The notes: generated by a model from the sequence alone, not told the origin. Shown: positions 1 through 8,605, counted from the stretch's first letter. The stretch is DNA of 64,000 nt from Methylobacterium sp. Leaf123 (GCF_001423405.1 NZ_LMNS01000007.1:1-64000), one strand, 5' to 3'. Program-made: numbers and translations.

Positions 1-39
1 CTCGATCTTGAACTCACGTCCGAACTTGCGACGCTGCAT
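1..39 (-). CDS. IS3-type transposase OrfA, 5' end only
   Basis: The first 13 codons read MQRRKFGREFKIE on the minus strand. This is the usual N-terminus of an IS3-family OrfA, a helix-turn-helix protein that binds the element ends. A strong Shine-Dalgarno (GGAGGTG) lies just before the ATG. The rest of the gene runs off the left edge of the window, so nothing can be said about whether the element is intact. Confidence 0.6.
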   Translation of the reverse strand, partial: MQRRKFGREFKIE

Positions 40-73
40 GGAGCACCTCCGGCTTCATCATCACACCTAAACT

Positions 74-101
74 GGGTGTCCGTGAAACCGGCAGCAGGCC
101 A
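74..101 (-). repeat. Probable terminal inverted repeat of the IS at the window edge
   Basis: Upstream of the OrfA start, reading on the minus strand from base 101, the sequence begins TGGCCTGCTGCCGG and runs to about base 74. IS3-family ends begin with TG, and the spacing of about 35-60 bases to the orfA start is normal. The partner repeat is outside the window. The next 220 bases, up to the broken regulator, hold no gene I can support. Confidence 0.35.
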
Positions 102-325
102 CTCTGAGCCCATCTCGATAGGGCAATGCGCTCTGATCCGAGGCCGATTCGGGATTTAAGCGTGAATCGACTGTCCGGAAACGTGGAGTGCGCGGCCGAT
201 CAAGAAGAGTGCGAACGCCTGATCCATTCCTGACCTTGCTCCGCCAACTCCAAGGAGCCGCTAGGAGCCAGGGCCGCCCGTCCGCTACGAGGCTCGGGCT
301 TGGCTGAGAGGACGTTCGGCGCGGC

Positions 326-1343
326 TCACGCGAAGGCCTTCATCTGCGGATCGATGCCAAAGCGAGAGCGGTAGTCCTGCGGCGTGCTCGCGAGCAGACG
401 CAGGAAGCTTCGGCGCATCGTCTCCTCGGACGCGAAGCCACAATGGCGCGCGATCCGCTTGATCGGCCGATGGGTCTCCGCCAGCATCTGGCGGGCGGCC
501 TCGACCCTCAGCCGTTCGACGGCTCTGGCCGGCGTAAGGCCGGTCTCTTTGAGGTAATGCCGGCTGAAGCTGCGCTCACTCATTCCCGACTCCGCAGCCA
601 GGGCCGAGAGCGATAGGTCTGCGCCGAGATTCGCCCGCATCCAACGGTGCAGTGCGTCGAAGCGGTCCCCCTTCGTCTGCAGCGACAACGCCGCGCTGAA
701 TTGCGCCTGACCGCCTGGACGCTTGAGAAAGACGACGAGGTAGCGTGCCACGGCCAGGGCCGTTTCTCGGCCAAGATCCGCCTCGACGAGCGCCAGAGCG
801 AGGTCGATGCCGGCCGTCACGCCCGCCGAGGTCCAGACGGGGCCATCGCGCACGAAGATCGGATCGGCTTCCACGCGAACGGCCGGGAAACGCCGGGCAA
901 AGGCGTCGCAGTACGACCAATGAGTGACGGCCTGCCGGCCATCGAGGATGCCCGAAGCCGCCAGGAGGAAGGCGCCGGTGCAGACGGAGGCGACCCGTCG
1001 CGCCTGCAGGCTGCGCCGACGCAGCCATTCGACCAATTCGGCATCGCCGGCTGCCGCATCGACGCCGGGCCCGCCGGCAACGATCAGGGTATCGACCGTA
1101 TCCGGCACTGACGTCAGCGGCTCGACCGCAAGCGCGAGGCCGGCGGAGGACGCGACGGAATCGCCCCCCCTTCGCGACCACCCGGAGCCGATAGGCTGGC
1201 CCGTCTCCGTTGCGGGCGACATGCTCGTTGGCGGAGGCGAAGACCTGAAGCGGACCGGTGACGTCGAGCACCTGCACGCCCGGAAAGGCGAGCACCTCCA
1301 CGGACCGCACCGGTTTTGGCGGGAAACGAGGGTTCTTTGGCAT
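326..1343 (-). pseudogene. GlxA-type AraC regulator (DJ-1/PfpI + HTH), frameshifted
   Basis: The N-terminal part starts at MPKNPRFPPK and is a DJ-1/PfpI amidotransferase-like sensor domain. The C-terminal 100 residues are an AraC HTH pair (MSERSFSRHYLKETGLTPAR). The two parts are in different frames. The break is at a run of seven C on the plus strand (1164-1170). With six, the protein reads straight through as VVAKGGDSVASSAG into the Cys block SVCTGAFLLAA. Such regulators usually control catabolic genes, and a divergent DJ-1 family enzyme gene starts 50 bases away, so it may once have controlled that gene. Either a recent pseudogene, a phase-variable gene or an assembly error. Confidence 0.8.
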
Positions 1344-1393
1344 CCGCGCCAGAGCCTGCCCGAGTACCCTTCGGCTGTCCACCGGAGGCAGAC

Positions 1394-2098
1394 ATGATCC
1401 CGCCCGACACTCACCTGGAAATCGGCTCCCTCCTGTTCGAGGGCATCGACCAGATCGATCTCACCGGCCCGTTCGAGGTCTTGTCGCGCATCCCGAACGC
1501 GACCTACCGCGTCTACGGCAAGACGGCCGAGACGGTTCGGGACGTTCGCGGCCTGAGGCTGACGCCGGACGCGGCGATCGAAGACGCGCCGCAACTCGAC
1601 GTGCTGCACGTCCCCGGCGGTTTCGGCCAGGAGGATCTGATGGAGGACGAGGCCGTCCTCGCTTGGCTCCGCCGCCAGGCGAGCGGCGCGCGAAGCGTCT
1701 TCTCGGTCTGCACCGGCGCCCTGCTCTGCGGGGCCGCTGGCCTCCTGAAAGGCCGCCGCGCCACAACCCACTGGGCCTCGTTTGATCTGCTGCCCTACTT
1801 CGGTGCGATCCCTGTCGACCAGCGGGTGATCGTCGACGGCACATGGGTATTTGCGGCGGGCGTCACGGCCGGGATCGATGGCGCCCTCCGGCTGGCCGCG
1901 GAGCTGCGCGGCGAGGACGCCGCCAAGGCGATCCAGCTCTACATGGCCTACGCGCCCGAGCCGCCTTTCGACAGCGGCACCCCGGAGAGGGTGCCGCCGG
2001 CCATTCTCGAACAGGCCCGCGCCGCGGTGGCGGCGATCACGGAACGCCGCACGGCCACCGCCCGGCGCGTCGCCGCCCGGCTCGGTGTGCAGCCTTGA
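1394..2098 (+). CDS. DJ-1/PfpI family protein, isonitrile hydratase-like
   Basis: A 234-residue single-domain protein. The nucleophile block is SVFSVCTGALLC with Cys at about residue 106, followed by the Thr seen in cyclohexyl-isocyanide hydratase. An acidic residue at about 19 (EGIDQIDLTGP) matches the family's catalytic Asp. Known members hydrate isonitriles to N-substituted formamides in the cytoplasm, but the family is broad and substrate is not provable here. The start is chosen because GGAGG at 1384-1388 sits six bases before this ATG; a longer in-frame start at 1316 would run over the divergent regulator. The tail is rich in Arg and Ala. Confidence 0.75.
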   Translation: MIPPDTHLEIGSLLFEGIDQIDLTGPFEVLSRIPNATYRVYGKTAETVRDVRGLRLTPDAAIEDAPQLDVLHVPGGFGQEDLMEDEAVLAWLRRQASGARSVFSVCTGALLCGAAGLLKGRRATTHWASFDLLPYFGAIPVDQRVIVDGTWVFAAGVTAGIDGALRLAAELRGEDAAKAIQLYMAYAPEPPFDSGTPERVPPAILEQARAAVAAITERRTATARRVAARLGVQP

Positions 2099-2172
2099 GC
2101 GGCCGATACCCGAACGCCCATAGACGAGGCATCCTTCGACGCCCCGTCCATGTGTAGTCCCGGGCCGAGGGT

Positions 2173-3741
2173 TCAACGGCCGGCGTAGGCCGCCCGCGGC
2201 GCACCGAACATGATCCTCCGGCGCATCTCCCGGAAGGTGCTGTCGGCCGCGTCCTCCTTGGTGACGAGCGAGACGCCAATCGCCACGAGGAAGGACAGCG
2301 GCATGCTGATGAGGGCCGGGTTCTTCATCGGGACGAGCCACCAAGCCTGCGAGATCTCCGTCAGACTCCGCCCCAGGACATCGACCTGGATCGTGGGGGA
2401 GAGGCTGATCAGCAGTAGCGAGGAGAACGTCCCGATCAGGATGCTGGCGACCGCTCCCGCTGTCGTGAACCGCTTCCACGTGATGGACAGCAGCAGGGCC
2501 GGGAAGTTGGCGGCCGCAGCGACGGCGAAGGCCAGCCCTGCCATGAACGCGACGTTCTGACCCTCGAAGATGATTCCGAGAAAGGCCGCCAGGACCGCGA
2601 TGGCGACCGTCGCGATTCGGACGACGGCGAGCTGCTCACGCTCCGGGGCATGGCCGTTGCGGACGACGTTGACCCAGAGATCATGGCAGACCGTAGCCAC
2701 CCCGGAGAGCGTCAGGCCCGCGACGACCGCCAGCATGGTCGCGAAGGCGACGGCGCAGATGAAGCCGAAGAACCCGTTGCCGCCGACCGTGAGGGCAAGC
2801 AACGGTGCCGCCATGTTGCCGCCGCCGCCCGCCTTCGTGACGGCCTCGGGCCCGACGAGGACCATCGCACCAAAGCCGATGACGAAGACGAGGAGGTGGA
2901 ACGAGCCGATGATGCCGGTGGCGTAGAGGATCGACATCCGGGCCTCTTTCACGTCCGGCACCGTGAAGGCACGCATCAGGATGTGTGGCAGTGCGGCCGT
3001 ACCGAACATCAGCCCGACGCCCAGCGAGATTGCGTCCCATCCGCTTCCCGCGACCTTGGAGCCCGGCTGAAGCACGCGCTCGCCGTACTTGTCGGCGGCG
3101 GCCGCGAACAGGCGCAGCGGGTTCATCTCGAAATGGGCGAGCACGAGGAGCGCCAGAACGAGACCGCCGAGGGACAGGAGTACCGCCTTGATCACCTGAA
3201 CCCAGGTGGTGGCCAGCATGCCGCCAAAGATCACGTAGATGAGCATCGCCGTCCCGACCACGATGACCGAGGCGGTGTAAGGCAGGCCGAAGAGGAGTTT
3301 GATCAGAGAGCCCGTCGCGACCATCTGGGCGATCAGGTAGAGCAGGATGACGGTCAAGGTCCCGATGGCGGCGGCCATTCGCACCGGGCGCTGCCGCAAG
3401 CGGTAGGCGACGACGTCGGCAAAGGTGAACTTGCCCAGGTTGCGCAGCGGCTCGACGATCAGGAACGAGATGATCGGCCAACCGACCAGGAAGCCGATGG
3501 AGTAGATCAGGCCGTCGAAGCCATTCGACGTGATGATGCCGGCAATGCCCAGCAGCGCAGCCGCGCTGAGAAAATCACCCGCGAGCGCCCAGCCGTTCTG
3601 CCAAGCGGTGATCTGTCCTCCAGCGGCGAAGAACTGTTCCGTGGTGCGCGTTCGTCGCGCGGCCCAGTAGGTGATGCCGAGCGTGAGCGCCATAAAGATG
3701 AAGAAGAACGTGACGGCGAGGGGGTTGTTGGCGGCCTGCAT
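2173..3741 (-). CDS. actP: Cation/acetate-type sodium:solute symporter
   Basis: A 522-residue protein with about 13 hydrophobic segments and the SSF-family pattern: an early YWAARRTRTTEQFFAAGG loop, then a long run of membrane helices. Length and order match ActP, which imports acetate and other short carboxylates with sodium. It follows a DUF485 gene by 10 bases, the usual yjcH-actP pair. It lies downstream of a nitrilase gene on the same strand; if the nitrilase acts on short aliphatic nitriles, its product would be a carboxylate, so the symporter may belong to the same use. Substrate is inferred. Confidence 0.85.
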   Translation of the reverse strand: MQAANNPLAVTFFFIFMALTLGITYWAARRTRTTEQFFAAGGQITAWQNGWALAGDFLSAAALLGIAGIITSNGFDGLIYSIGFLVGWPIISFLIVEPLRNLGKFTFADVVAYRLRQRPVRMAAAIGTLTVILLYLIAQMVATGSLIKLLFGLPYTASVIVVGTAMLIYVIFGGMLATTWVQVIKAVLLSLGGLVLALLVLAHFEMNPLRLFAAAADKYGERVLQPGSKVAGSGWDAISLGVGLMFGTAALPHILMRAFTVPDVKEARMSILYATGIIGSFHLLVFVIGFGAMVLVGPEAVTKAGGGGNMAAPLLALTVGGNGFFGFICAVAFATMLAVVAGLTLSGVATVCHDLWVNVVRNGHAPEREQLAVVRIATVAIAVLAAFLGIIFEGQNVAFMAGLAFAVAAAANFPALLLSITWKRFTTAGAVASILIGTFSSLLLISLSPTIQVDVLGRSLTEISQAWWLVPMKNPALISMPLSFLVAIGVSLVTKEDAADSTFREMRRRIMFGAPRAAYAGR

Positions 3742-3751
3742 GGTTCGCTCC

Positions 3752-4048
3752 TCAACTCATGATGCGGCGCACGGCCGGGTCGTAGAAGCGGTTCGCCCAG
3801 GCGACGTAGATCAGACAAAGAATAAACGACCCGACGATGACCCCCGCGCCAAGCAAGATACAGAGCGACAAGCCGGGCGTCAGGATCGTGCCCATCGCAG
3901 TCTTGGCGAAGGCGAACATCGTCATGAATCCGAAATACATCGTGATCATCACAAGGCTCAGGATGATCGCAACGCGCGATCGCGTTCGCGACAAGTTTGC
4001 GATTGCCTCGGCCTCTTCGTGAGGGGCCACTCTATCAGGTGAAAGCAT
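3752..4048 (-). CDS. yjcH: DUF485 membrane protein (YjcH-like)
   Basis: A 98-residue inner-membrane protein with two clear helices (roughly residues 25-50 and 58-83). DUF485 proteins are small partners usually encoded directly before ActP-type symporters, as here. The start at 4048 has GGAGGTG five bases upstream; the longer form from 4090 adds an Arg-rich, family-atypical leader. Confidence 0.8.
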   Translation of the reverse strand: MLSPDRVAPHEEAEAIANLSRTRSRVAIILSLVMITMYFGFMTMFAFAKTAMGTILTPGLSLCILLGAGVIVGSFILCLIYVAWANRFYDPAVRRIMS

Positions 4049-4155
4049 ACTGCACCTCCGTCGATTCGTGCGGGATCTGGCAAACACCATCGGGAGACCG
4101 AAGCCCCCGGAGCCGGCGCGGCGTCGCTTCGCGGTCCGGTCGCGCCCGAACTGTC

Positions 4156-5265
4156 TCAGTGGCCTGCGCGGCGAAGCGGCTGGACCGGCGCCCGCTCACC
4201 AACCCCGGACTGGGCGCGCGCGCCATCCGGATCGAGGGCCTCAAGCCCGTCGACGCCGTCGGCGGCATAACCCGACGGCTGGACGGCCGCGTCGAAACTG
4301 ATCGGCTCGCGTGGCGTGCGGTCGACATGGAGGCGGAAGATGTCGAAGCGGTTGTAATAGCCGACGACGTCGTGAAATTGCTTGGGCTCGACGCAGGCCT
4401 CGACATCGATGTCAGCATAGACGATCGTCTCGTCTCCTTGGTGCGGCTCGACGACATGGGAGCCGGTGGGGTCGAGGACCATGGACACGCCCGCGGGGGT
4501 CCGCTCGACGATCTCGGCAAGGGCGACGTCCCCGTCGCACAGGGTGGCCATGGCGGCCGCGTCGAGGACGGCGGAGCAGACGATGTTGAACACCTTGGCC
4601 TCGAAGGCATGCGCCCCGGCACGGATCTCGATGGCCCGTTTCAGGTCGTAGGCGGCGCTCTGTCCCGGCGGGCGGGTCGGCCAAGCCGGTGGGTAGGTCG
4701 AGATGTGGACCTGCTCACCCTGCGCCATCAACGTGTACCGGGCTAAAGGATTGGTGTTCTCACCGCAGATCAGCATGCCGACGCGGCCGATGTCGGTGCG
4801 CGTCACGCGCAAGCCCCGCGCGTCGCCGTTCGCCCAGATGAGCTTTTCGTAGAAGGTCGGCACGAGCTTGCGATGGTGATTGAGGATCGCCCCGTCGCGC
4901 CCGATCAGCACGTTCGCGTTCCACAGGCAGCCGACGCTGGCCTCGGCGATCTCGCTGAACCCGAGCGAGACGAGCACACCGTGGCGCCGGGCGGCGGCGC
5001 GGACCGCGCCGATCTCCGGGCCATCCAGATGCACGGACTGGGCCGCGAGGCGCTTGAACAGATCGTGATTGTGGATCGGCGCCCGCAGGGCGGCCCAGAG
5101 GGGGAAGCCCGGCATGTAGCCCTCGGGAAAGACCACGAGGTCGGCGCCTGCGCGGGCGGTCTCGCCGATCAGCGCAACGGCCTTCTCGGCAGAGGCGGTG
5201 CTGTCGAGGAAGACCGAGGCGACGTGGCAGGCGGCCGCCTTGAATTTCGGGTATTGGAGGGGCAT
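4156..5265 (-). CDS. Nitrilase (carbon-nitrogen hydrolase)
   Basis: A 369-residue cytoplasmic enzyme. The catalytic triad is visible: Glu48 in VVFPEGYMPG, Lys133 in HHRKLVPT and Cys167 in MLICGENTNP. Cys-Gly-Glu after the LI strand is typical of true nitrilases that turn a nitrile into acid plus ammonia. The start MPLQYPKFKAA is chosen over 5301 because family members begin near here. The last 40 residues are Gly/Ala/Asp-rich and look like a variable tail. A LysR gene lies just upstream on the same strand and may regulate it. An isonitrile-hydratase-like gene lies 2 kb away. Confidence 0.85.
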   Translation of the reverse strand: MPLQYPKFKAAACHVASVFLDSTASAEKAVALIGETARAGADLVVFPEGYMPGFPLWAALRAPIHNHDLFKRLAAQSVHLDGPEIGAVRAAARRHGVLVSLGFSEIAEASVGCLWNANVLIGRDGAILNHHRKLVPTFYEKLIWANGDARGLRVTRTDIGRVGMLICGENTNPLARYTLMAQGEQVHISTYPPAWPTRPPGQSAAYDLKRAIEIRAGAHAFEAKVFNIVCSAVLDAAAMATLCDGDVALAEIVERTPAGVSMVLDPTGSHVVEPHQGDETIVYADIDVEACVEPKQFHDVVGYYNRFDIFRLHVDRTPREPISFDAAVQPSGYAADGVDGLEALDPDGARAQSGVGERAPVQPLRRAGH

Positions 5266-5367
5266 CGACACGGCTCCTGGAACGGGATGCCGCATTTGCA
5301 ACAGAGACCGTCCGCGTCGCGAAGGTAGAAAATCCGCAACGCCCGCTGCATTCTTGCCGTGACCTGC

Positions 5368-6264
5368 CTAAAATCGGTTCAAGTACTCTGCCTCTTTGGC
5401 GAACAGCTCGGTCAGGAAGCGGGTCACGGCGCGGATCCGGCCGGCATGCTCGATGTCCTCGTGAACACCGAGATAGAGTTCGCGCTGCACCACCACGTCA
5501 TCCGCTAAGATGGGGACGAGCGCTGGGTTGGTTTTGGCTGAAAAAAGCGGCAGCAGGCCGAGCCCTGCCCCTGCTGCAACGGCCGTCTGCTGGGCGGCCA
5601 TGCTGGTGGAGCGGAAAACCACGTTCGTCGGCTTCAGGACCTCGAGCAGCCAATGCACCGGCTCGATCGCCACAAGATCATCGATGTAGTCCACGAAATC
5701 ATGGTCCTGAAGGTCCGCGCGCGTCTTCGGTCGGCCGTGCCTGGACAGGTAGCGTTCCGCCCCGAACAGGGCCAAGCGGAACTCGCCGACCCGCCACACC
5801 TTCAGGCGCGGGCCCTGGGGCGGCACGAAGGATACCGAGATGTCGGCCTCGCGCTTGGTCAGGTTGATGAGGTGCCGCTCGGTGACGAGTTCGACGACGA
5901 TGCCGGGCATGACTGCAGCGAACTCGGCGAACTTGGCCGAAAGGTAGAACGCGGCGATGCCTTCCATGCTGGCAACCCGTACGCGCCCTGCGGGCTCGGC
6001 GCCCTCCGAGAGGCCGAGCTCTTCCGGCACGGACAGCATCTTTTGTTCGATCGTCTCCGCGATCACGAAAAGCTTGTGGCCGGCCTCGGTCAACAGGAAG
6101 CCGTCGGAGCAGCGCTGGAAGAGTTTTGTATCGAGCCCGCGCTCTAACTCCGCAATACGACGGCTGACCGTCGTATTGTCGACCTTAAGCCGACGCGCGG
6201 CCGGCATCAGCCGGCCATGCCGGGCAAGCTCTAGGAAGAAGGTGAGGTCGTTCCAATCGAACAT
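5368..6264 (-). CDS. LysR-family transcriptional regulator
   Basis: A 298-residue protein: an N-terminal winged HTH (residues about 3-62, AARRLKVDNTTVSRRIAELE) and a C-terminal effector-binding domain. The start MFDWNDLTFF is the usual LysR N-terminus; the open frame extends 40 codons upstream without family similarity. It lies about 100 bases before the nitrilase gene on the same strand, so a local role in nitrile or acid use is possible but unproven. Confidence 0.85.
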   Translation of the reverse strand: MFDWNDLTFFLELARHGRLMPAARRLKVDNTTVSRRIAELERGLDTKLFQRCSDGFLLTEAGHKLFVIAETIEQKMLSVPEELGLSEGAEPAGRVRVASMEGIAAFYLSAKFAEFAAVMPGIVVELVTERHLINLTKREADISVSFVPPQGPRLKVWRVGEFRLALFGAERYLSRHGRPKTRADLQDHDFVDYIDDLVAIEPVHWLLEVLKPTNVVFRSTSMAAQQTAVAAGAGLGLLPLFSAKTNPALVPILADDVVVQRELYLGVHEDIEHAGRIRAVTRFLTELFAKEAEYLNRF

Positions 6265-6644
6265 GCGGTGATCTGATTTGAGGCACGGTCCGGGCCAAGT
6301 TTCTCCATCCCGGCTGGGGAAGTAACTGGCTGGGCGCTGGTGCGGCGTCGAAGAGCTACGAGGCCGACTTTCACCGAATGGCACCTGATGCCATCTCTGT
6401 CTGCTTCAGATCGATACCGAGAAAGGGCCTTCGGGCTGATGTGCGACTGCCCAACAATAAAGAAGCTCAGGCCGAAAACTGGGATTTTCTAGTGTTCGCC
6501 TCGCACAAGGCGCGATAGTTGGCCGAGAGGCTGAAATGGGTGTAAGGCGAATACGCCACTATCGGTTTCCCTGGGCCGCTGCCCGTCCCTTGTCGATCTC
6601 AGACGCCTACCGCTCGCAGTACTATTCCAAATGGCATGAGATTT
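6265..6644. other. Intergenic region, no gene seen
   Basis: This stretch separates the metabolic genes from the mobile region. A 231-codon plus-strand open frame starts at 6536, but its sequence is Arg/Pro/His-rich without domain sense and it runs antisense through the recombinase gene, so I reject it. The LysR promoter should lie in the first 150 bases. Confidence 0.5.
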
Positions 6645-6690
6645 TGGCGCACCCTGACAAGATTCGAATCTTTACCTCCAGATCGCGTGG
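6645..6690 (-). other. tRNA-Arg-like 3' remnant, candidate att site
   Basis: On the minus strand this reads like the 3' half of an alphaproteobacterial tRNA-Arg. It has a T-loop TTCGAAT flanked by an AAGA/TCTT stem and ends GGGTGCGCCA, including CCA. The 5' half is absent, and the conserved G53-C61 pair is A-C, so this is not a working tRNA. Its place ten bases beyond the 3' end of a tyrosine recombinase gene is where an attachment-site copy of a tRNA end is expected. No second copy was found by eye in the window. Confidence 0.4.
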
Positions 6691-6700
6691 GTTCCTTGGA

Positions 6701-7762
6701 CTACGCCCTGTTCTGCAAAGTTGCGAGCTTCCGTGCTGCACCACGTTGAGCACGCAGGCGCTCACCGTAGCGGGCCGGCATCGCCGGGGTCTTCCACGAG
6801 CCGGCCTGCATCACCTCGAGCAGTTCGAAGCCCGCTGCAAACATGTCCTGCGTCGCCCCGACCCGGGTCGAATGTCCGGAGGGCAGCCGCGCCAGCTTCA
6901 GCCCGGCCGCGGTGGCGAGATCGCGAAACACCCGCGCCACCTCCCCTCCCCCGAGCGCGGCCGCGCCGACCTGCCCGCCCTTCGTCAGCGGCCGGAACAG
7001 CGGCCCGCTCTCGAGGTGCGCGGCCGACAGCCAGGCCTCGATGTGCGCCATGGTGTCGGGGGCGAGGTATTTGATTGCCCCCTCCCCTTCCTGGTCGGCC
7101 TTGGAGCGGCGCACCAGCACGGTGCCGGAGCCGTCCGCGCCCTTGTGCAGATCCCCTATATACAAAGAGACGAGTTCGGAGCGGCGCAGCAGCGTGTCGT
7201 AGGCGACCGCAACCAGCGCCGCGTTGCGTAGCGCGATCAGCGGCATCTCGCGTTTCGCCTCCGTCACGCGCCGGTGCAGCCGGCCGGGGGTCTTCACCTC
7301 CAGCATGCGCTCGATGCTGCCCCGATTGAGCGGCTCGGCCTGCTTCTGGCGCCGGCCCTTGGCCCGGGTCATCCGCTTCACCGCCAGCCGCACGATCTCG
7401 TCGGCGCAGGGATTCGGCAGATCGGCGGCGCGGTGGAGCGCCGCGATCGACGAACGGTAGCGCTCGACCGTGGCGCGCGCTTTCACCTCGCCTTGCGCAT
7501 CGATGAAGGCCGCGACCGTCTCCGGTGTCGCCGGCAGCATCGCCCTCCCCCCCTCCCGGCACCAAGCGGCGAAGATGCGGCTGTCGGCGGCGAGCGCGCG
7601 GAGCGTGTTGTCGGCGAACGCGCCGCGCGCAGCGCGGGCGTGCTGCTCCAGCCGCTCGATCAGGAGGTCGAGGCCGGGCGGAAGCGCGTCGGCGAATGGG
7701 ACCGGCGCGGCGAACGCGTCGCGGGTCGGCTCGGAGGCGGGATCGGCGGCGTCAAGCTCCAT
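6701..7762 (-). CDS. Tyrosine recombinase / site-specific integrase
   Basis: A 353-residue protein with an N-terminal SAM-like core-binding domain (about residues 30-135) and a C-terminal catalytic domain. Catalytic residues are visible: Arg in TLLRRSELV (about 193), Lys221 in RRSKAD, His297-x-x-Arg300 in SGHSTRVG, Trp323 in QAGSWK and Tyr332 in ARYGERL. It therefore looks active for strand exchange. The start at 7762 (MELDAADP) is preferred over 7783 because a decayed copy at 28477 is conserved from this Met while the upstream Met is not. It probably moved the adjoining DNA and borders a tRNA-like remnant. Confidence 0.85.
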   Translation of the reverse strand: MELDAADPASEPTRDAFAAPVPFADALPPGLDLLIERLEQHARAARGAFADNTLRALAADSRIFAAWCREGGRAMLPATPETVAAFIDAQGEVKARATVERYRSSIAALHRAADLPNPCADEIVRLAVKRMTRAKGRRQKQAEPLNRGSIERMLEVKTPGRLHRRVTEAKREMPLIALRNAALVAVAYDTLLRRSELVSLYIGDLHKGADGSGTVLVRRSKADQEGEGAIKYLAPDTMAHIEAWLSAAHLESGPLFRPLTKGGQVGAAALGGGEVARVFRDLATAAGLKLARLPSGHSTRVGATQDMFAAGFELLEVMQAGSWKTPAMPARYGERLRAQRGAARKLATLQNRA

Positions 7763-7844
7763 GGCGGGAGCGTAGCCGTTCAAATCCTAATGATCCACAA
7801 ATTTCCCGCGATAGCTCCTGTTATCAGGGCCAATGATCCGTCGC

Positions 7845-7862
7845 AAAAGGGTATACCCTTTT
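7845..7862. promoter_or_regulatory. 18-bp perfect palindrome between integrase and antitoxin genes
   Basis: AAAAGGGTATACCCTTTT is a perfect inverted repeat in the divergent region between the recombinase and the AbrB-like antitoxin. Its symmetry and position fit an operator for a dimeric repressor; a role in recombination or termination is also possible. Confidence 0.4.
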
Positions 7863-7899
7863 TGCACGGCCTGTCGGTTGGAGGCAGCGATTTTCTGGC

Positions 7900-7911
7900 A
7901 TCACGCGTGAT
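7900..7911. promoter_or_regulatory. 12-bp palindrome, candidate antitoxin operator
   Basis: ATCACGCGTGAT lies 45 bases before the antitoxin ATG. AbrB/MazE-type antitoxins commonly bind palindromes in their own promoter, so this is a candidate autoregulatory site. Confidence 0.35.
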
Positions 7912-7955
7912 CTTGGTCTAAAAGGCAATTTGTTACATTTTTGACGAGGATTGCC

Positions 7956-8204
7956 ATGGAATCACGCGCAACCAAGATCGTTGATGGTGGCAAGCTTGTC
8001 ATTCCGGCGGGATTCCGTCGTGAACTAGGGCTTGAGGTCGGCGACACCGTCATCATGGAAGTGATCGAAGGGGAGCTTCGGGTACGATCTAGGGATGCGG
8101 CTATCGCCGAGATTCAGAAGCTCGCTCGCAGCTTCATCCCCGAAGGGGTCAGTGTGGTCGATGAGTTGATTGCCGACAGGCGCACCGAAGCGGCCAAGGA
8201 GTGA
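7956..8204 (+). CDS. AbrB/MazE-type antitoxin
   Basis: An 82-residue protein with a swapped-hairpin AbrB domain at the N-terminus (RATKIVDGGKLVIPAGFRRE, then LGLEVGDTVIME) and a C-terminal tail that would bind and block the toxin. An RBS (GACGAGGA) lies five bases before this ATG; TTG at 7941 is a poorer alternative. It is followed after four bases by a PIN-domain toxin gene, the standard order for a VapBC-type module. Confidence 0.85.
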   Translation: MESRATKIVDGGKLVIPAGFRRELGLEVGDTVIMEVIEGELRVRSRDAAIAEIQKLARSFIPEGVSVVDELIADRRTEAAKE

Positions 8205-8208
8205 GGTC

Positions 8209-8601
8209 GTGACCGCAAGATACGCCTTGGACGCATCAGCCCTGCTGTGCCTAATCAATCAGGAAGAGGGACAGGAGCGCGTGCGTGCCGCGCTGGCCGA
8301 GTCGGTCATCTCGGCCGTCAACTACTCGGAGGTGATCGCCAAGCTTGTGGAGCGTGGGGGAGCGGTTGCGGCGGTGAGCCGGGCTCTGGAGCATCTGCAC
8401 CTCGCAGTGGTCGAGTTCGATCGCGCGTCGGCCGTCGAGGCCGGCGCGCTATGGCAGGTCACGCGCTCGGCCGGGCTCTCGTTCGGGGACCGGAGCTGCC
8501 TCGCGTTGGCGAAGGCGCGCGGCCTGGTCGCCCTGACGGCAGATCAGGCCTGGACTGATCTGGATGGAGCCGTCGGCGTGAAGGTCGAGCTGGTGCGCTG
8601 A
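8209..8601 (+). CDS. vapC: PIN-domain toxin, VapC-like ribonuclease
   Basis: A 130-residue PIN-domain protein. The acidic metal-binding residues are present: Asp in YALDASALL, Glu in NYSEVIAK and Asp in FGDRSCLALA. VapC toxins cleave specific RNAs, often tRNA, when the antitoxin is lost. GTG at 8209 is chosen because the antitoxin's last codons supply the RBS (GGAGTGAGG), which gives translational coupling. The pair may stabilise the neighbouring mobile DNA. Confidence 0.85.
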   Translation: MTARYALDASALLCLINQEEGQERVRAALAESVISAVNYSEVIAKLVERGGAVAAVSRALEHLHLAVVEFDRASAVEAGALWQVTRSAGLSFGDRSCLALAKARGLVALTADQAWTDLDGAVGVKVELVR

Positions 8602-8605
8602 ACCG

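Noticed and set aside
326..2479. 717-codon minus-strand frame read as one protein
   Set aside because: Only the C-terminal part is real (GlxA-type regulator). The N-terminal 400 codons are antisense to the DJ-1 gene at 1394-2098 and have no domain sense.
6645..6690. Functional tRNA gene
   Set aside because: Only the 3' third fits; D-arm, anticodon arm and 5' acceptor strand are absent.
6536..7231. 231-codon plus-strand frame beside the recombinase
   Set aside because: Mostly antisense to the recombinase gene and without domain sense.
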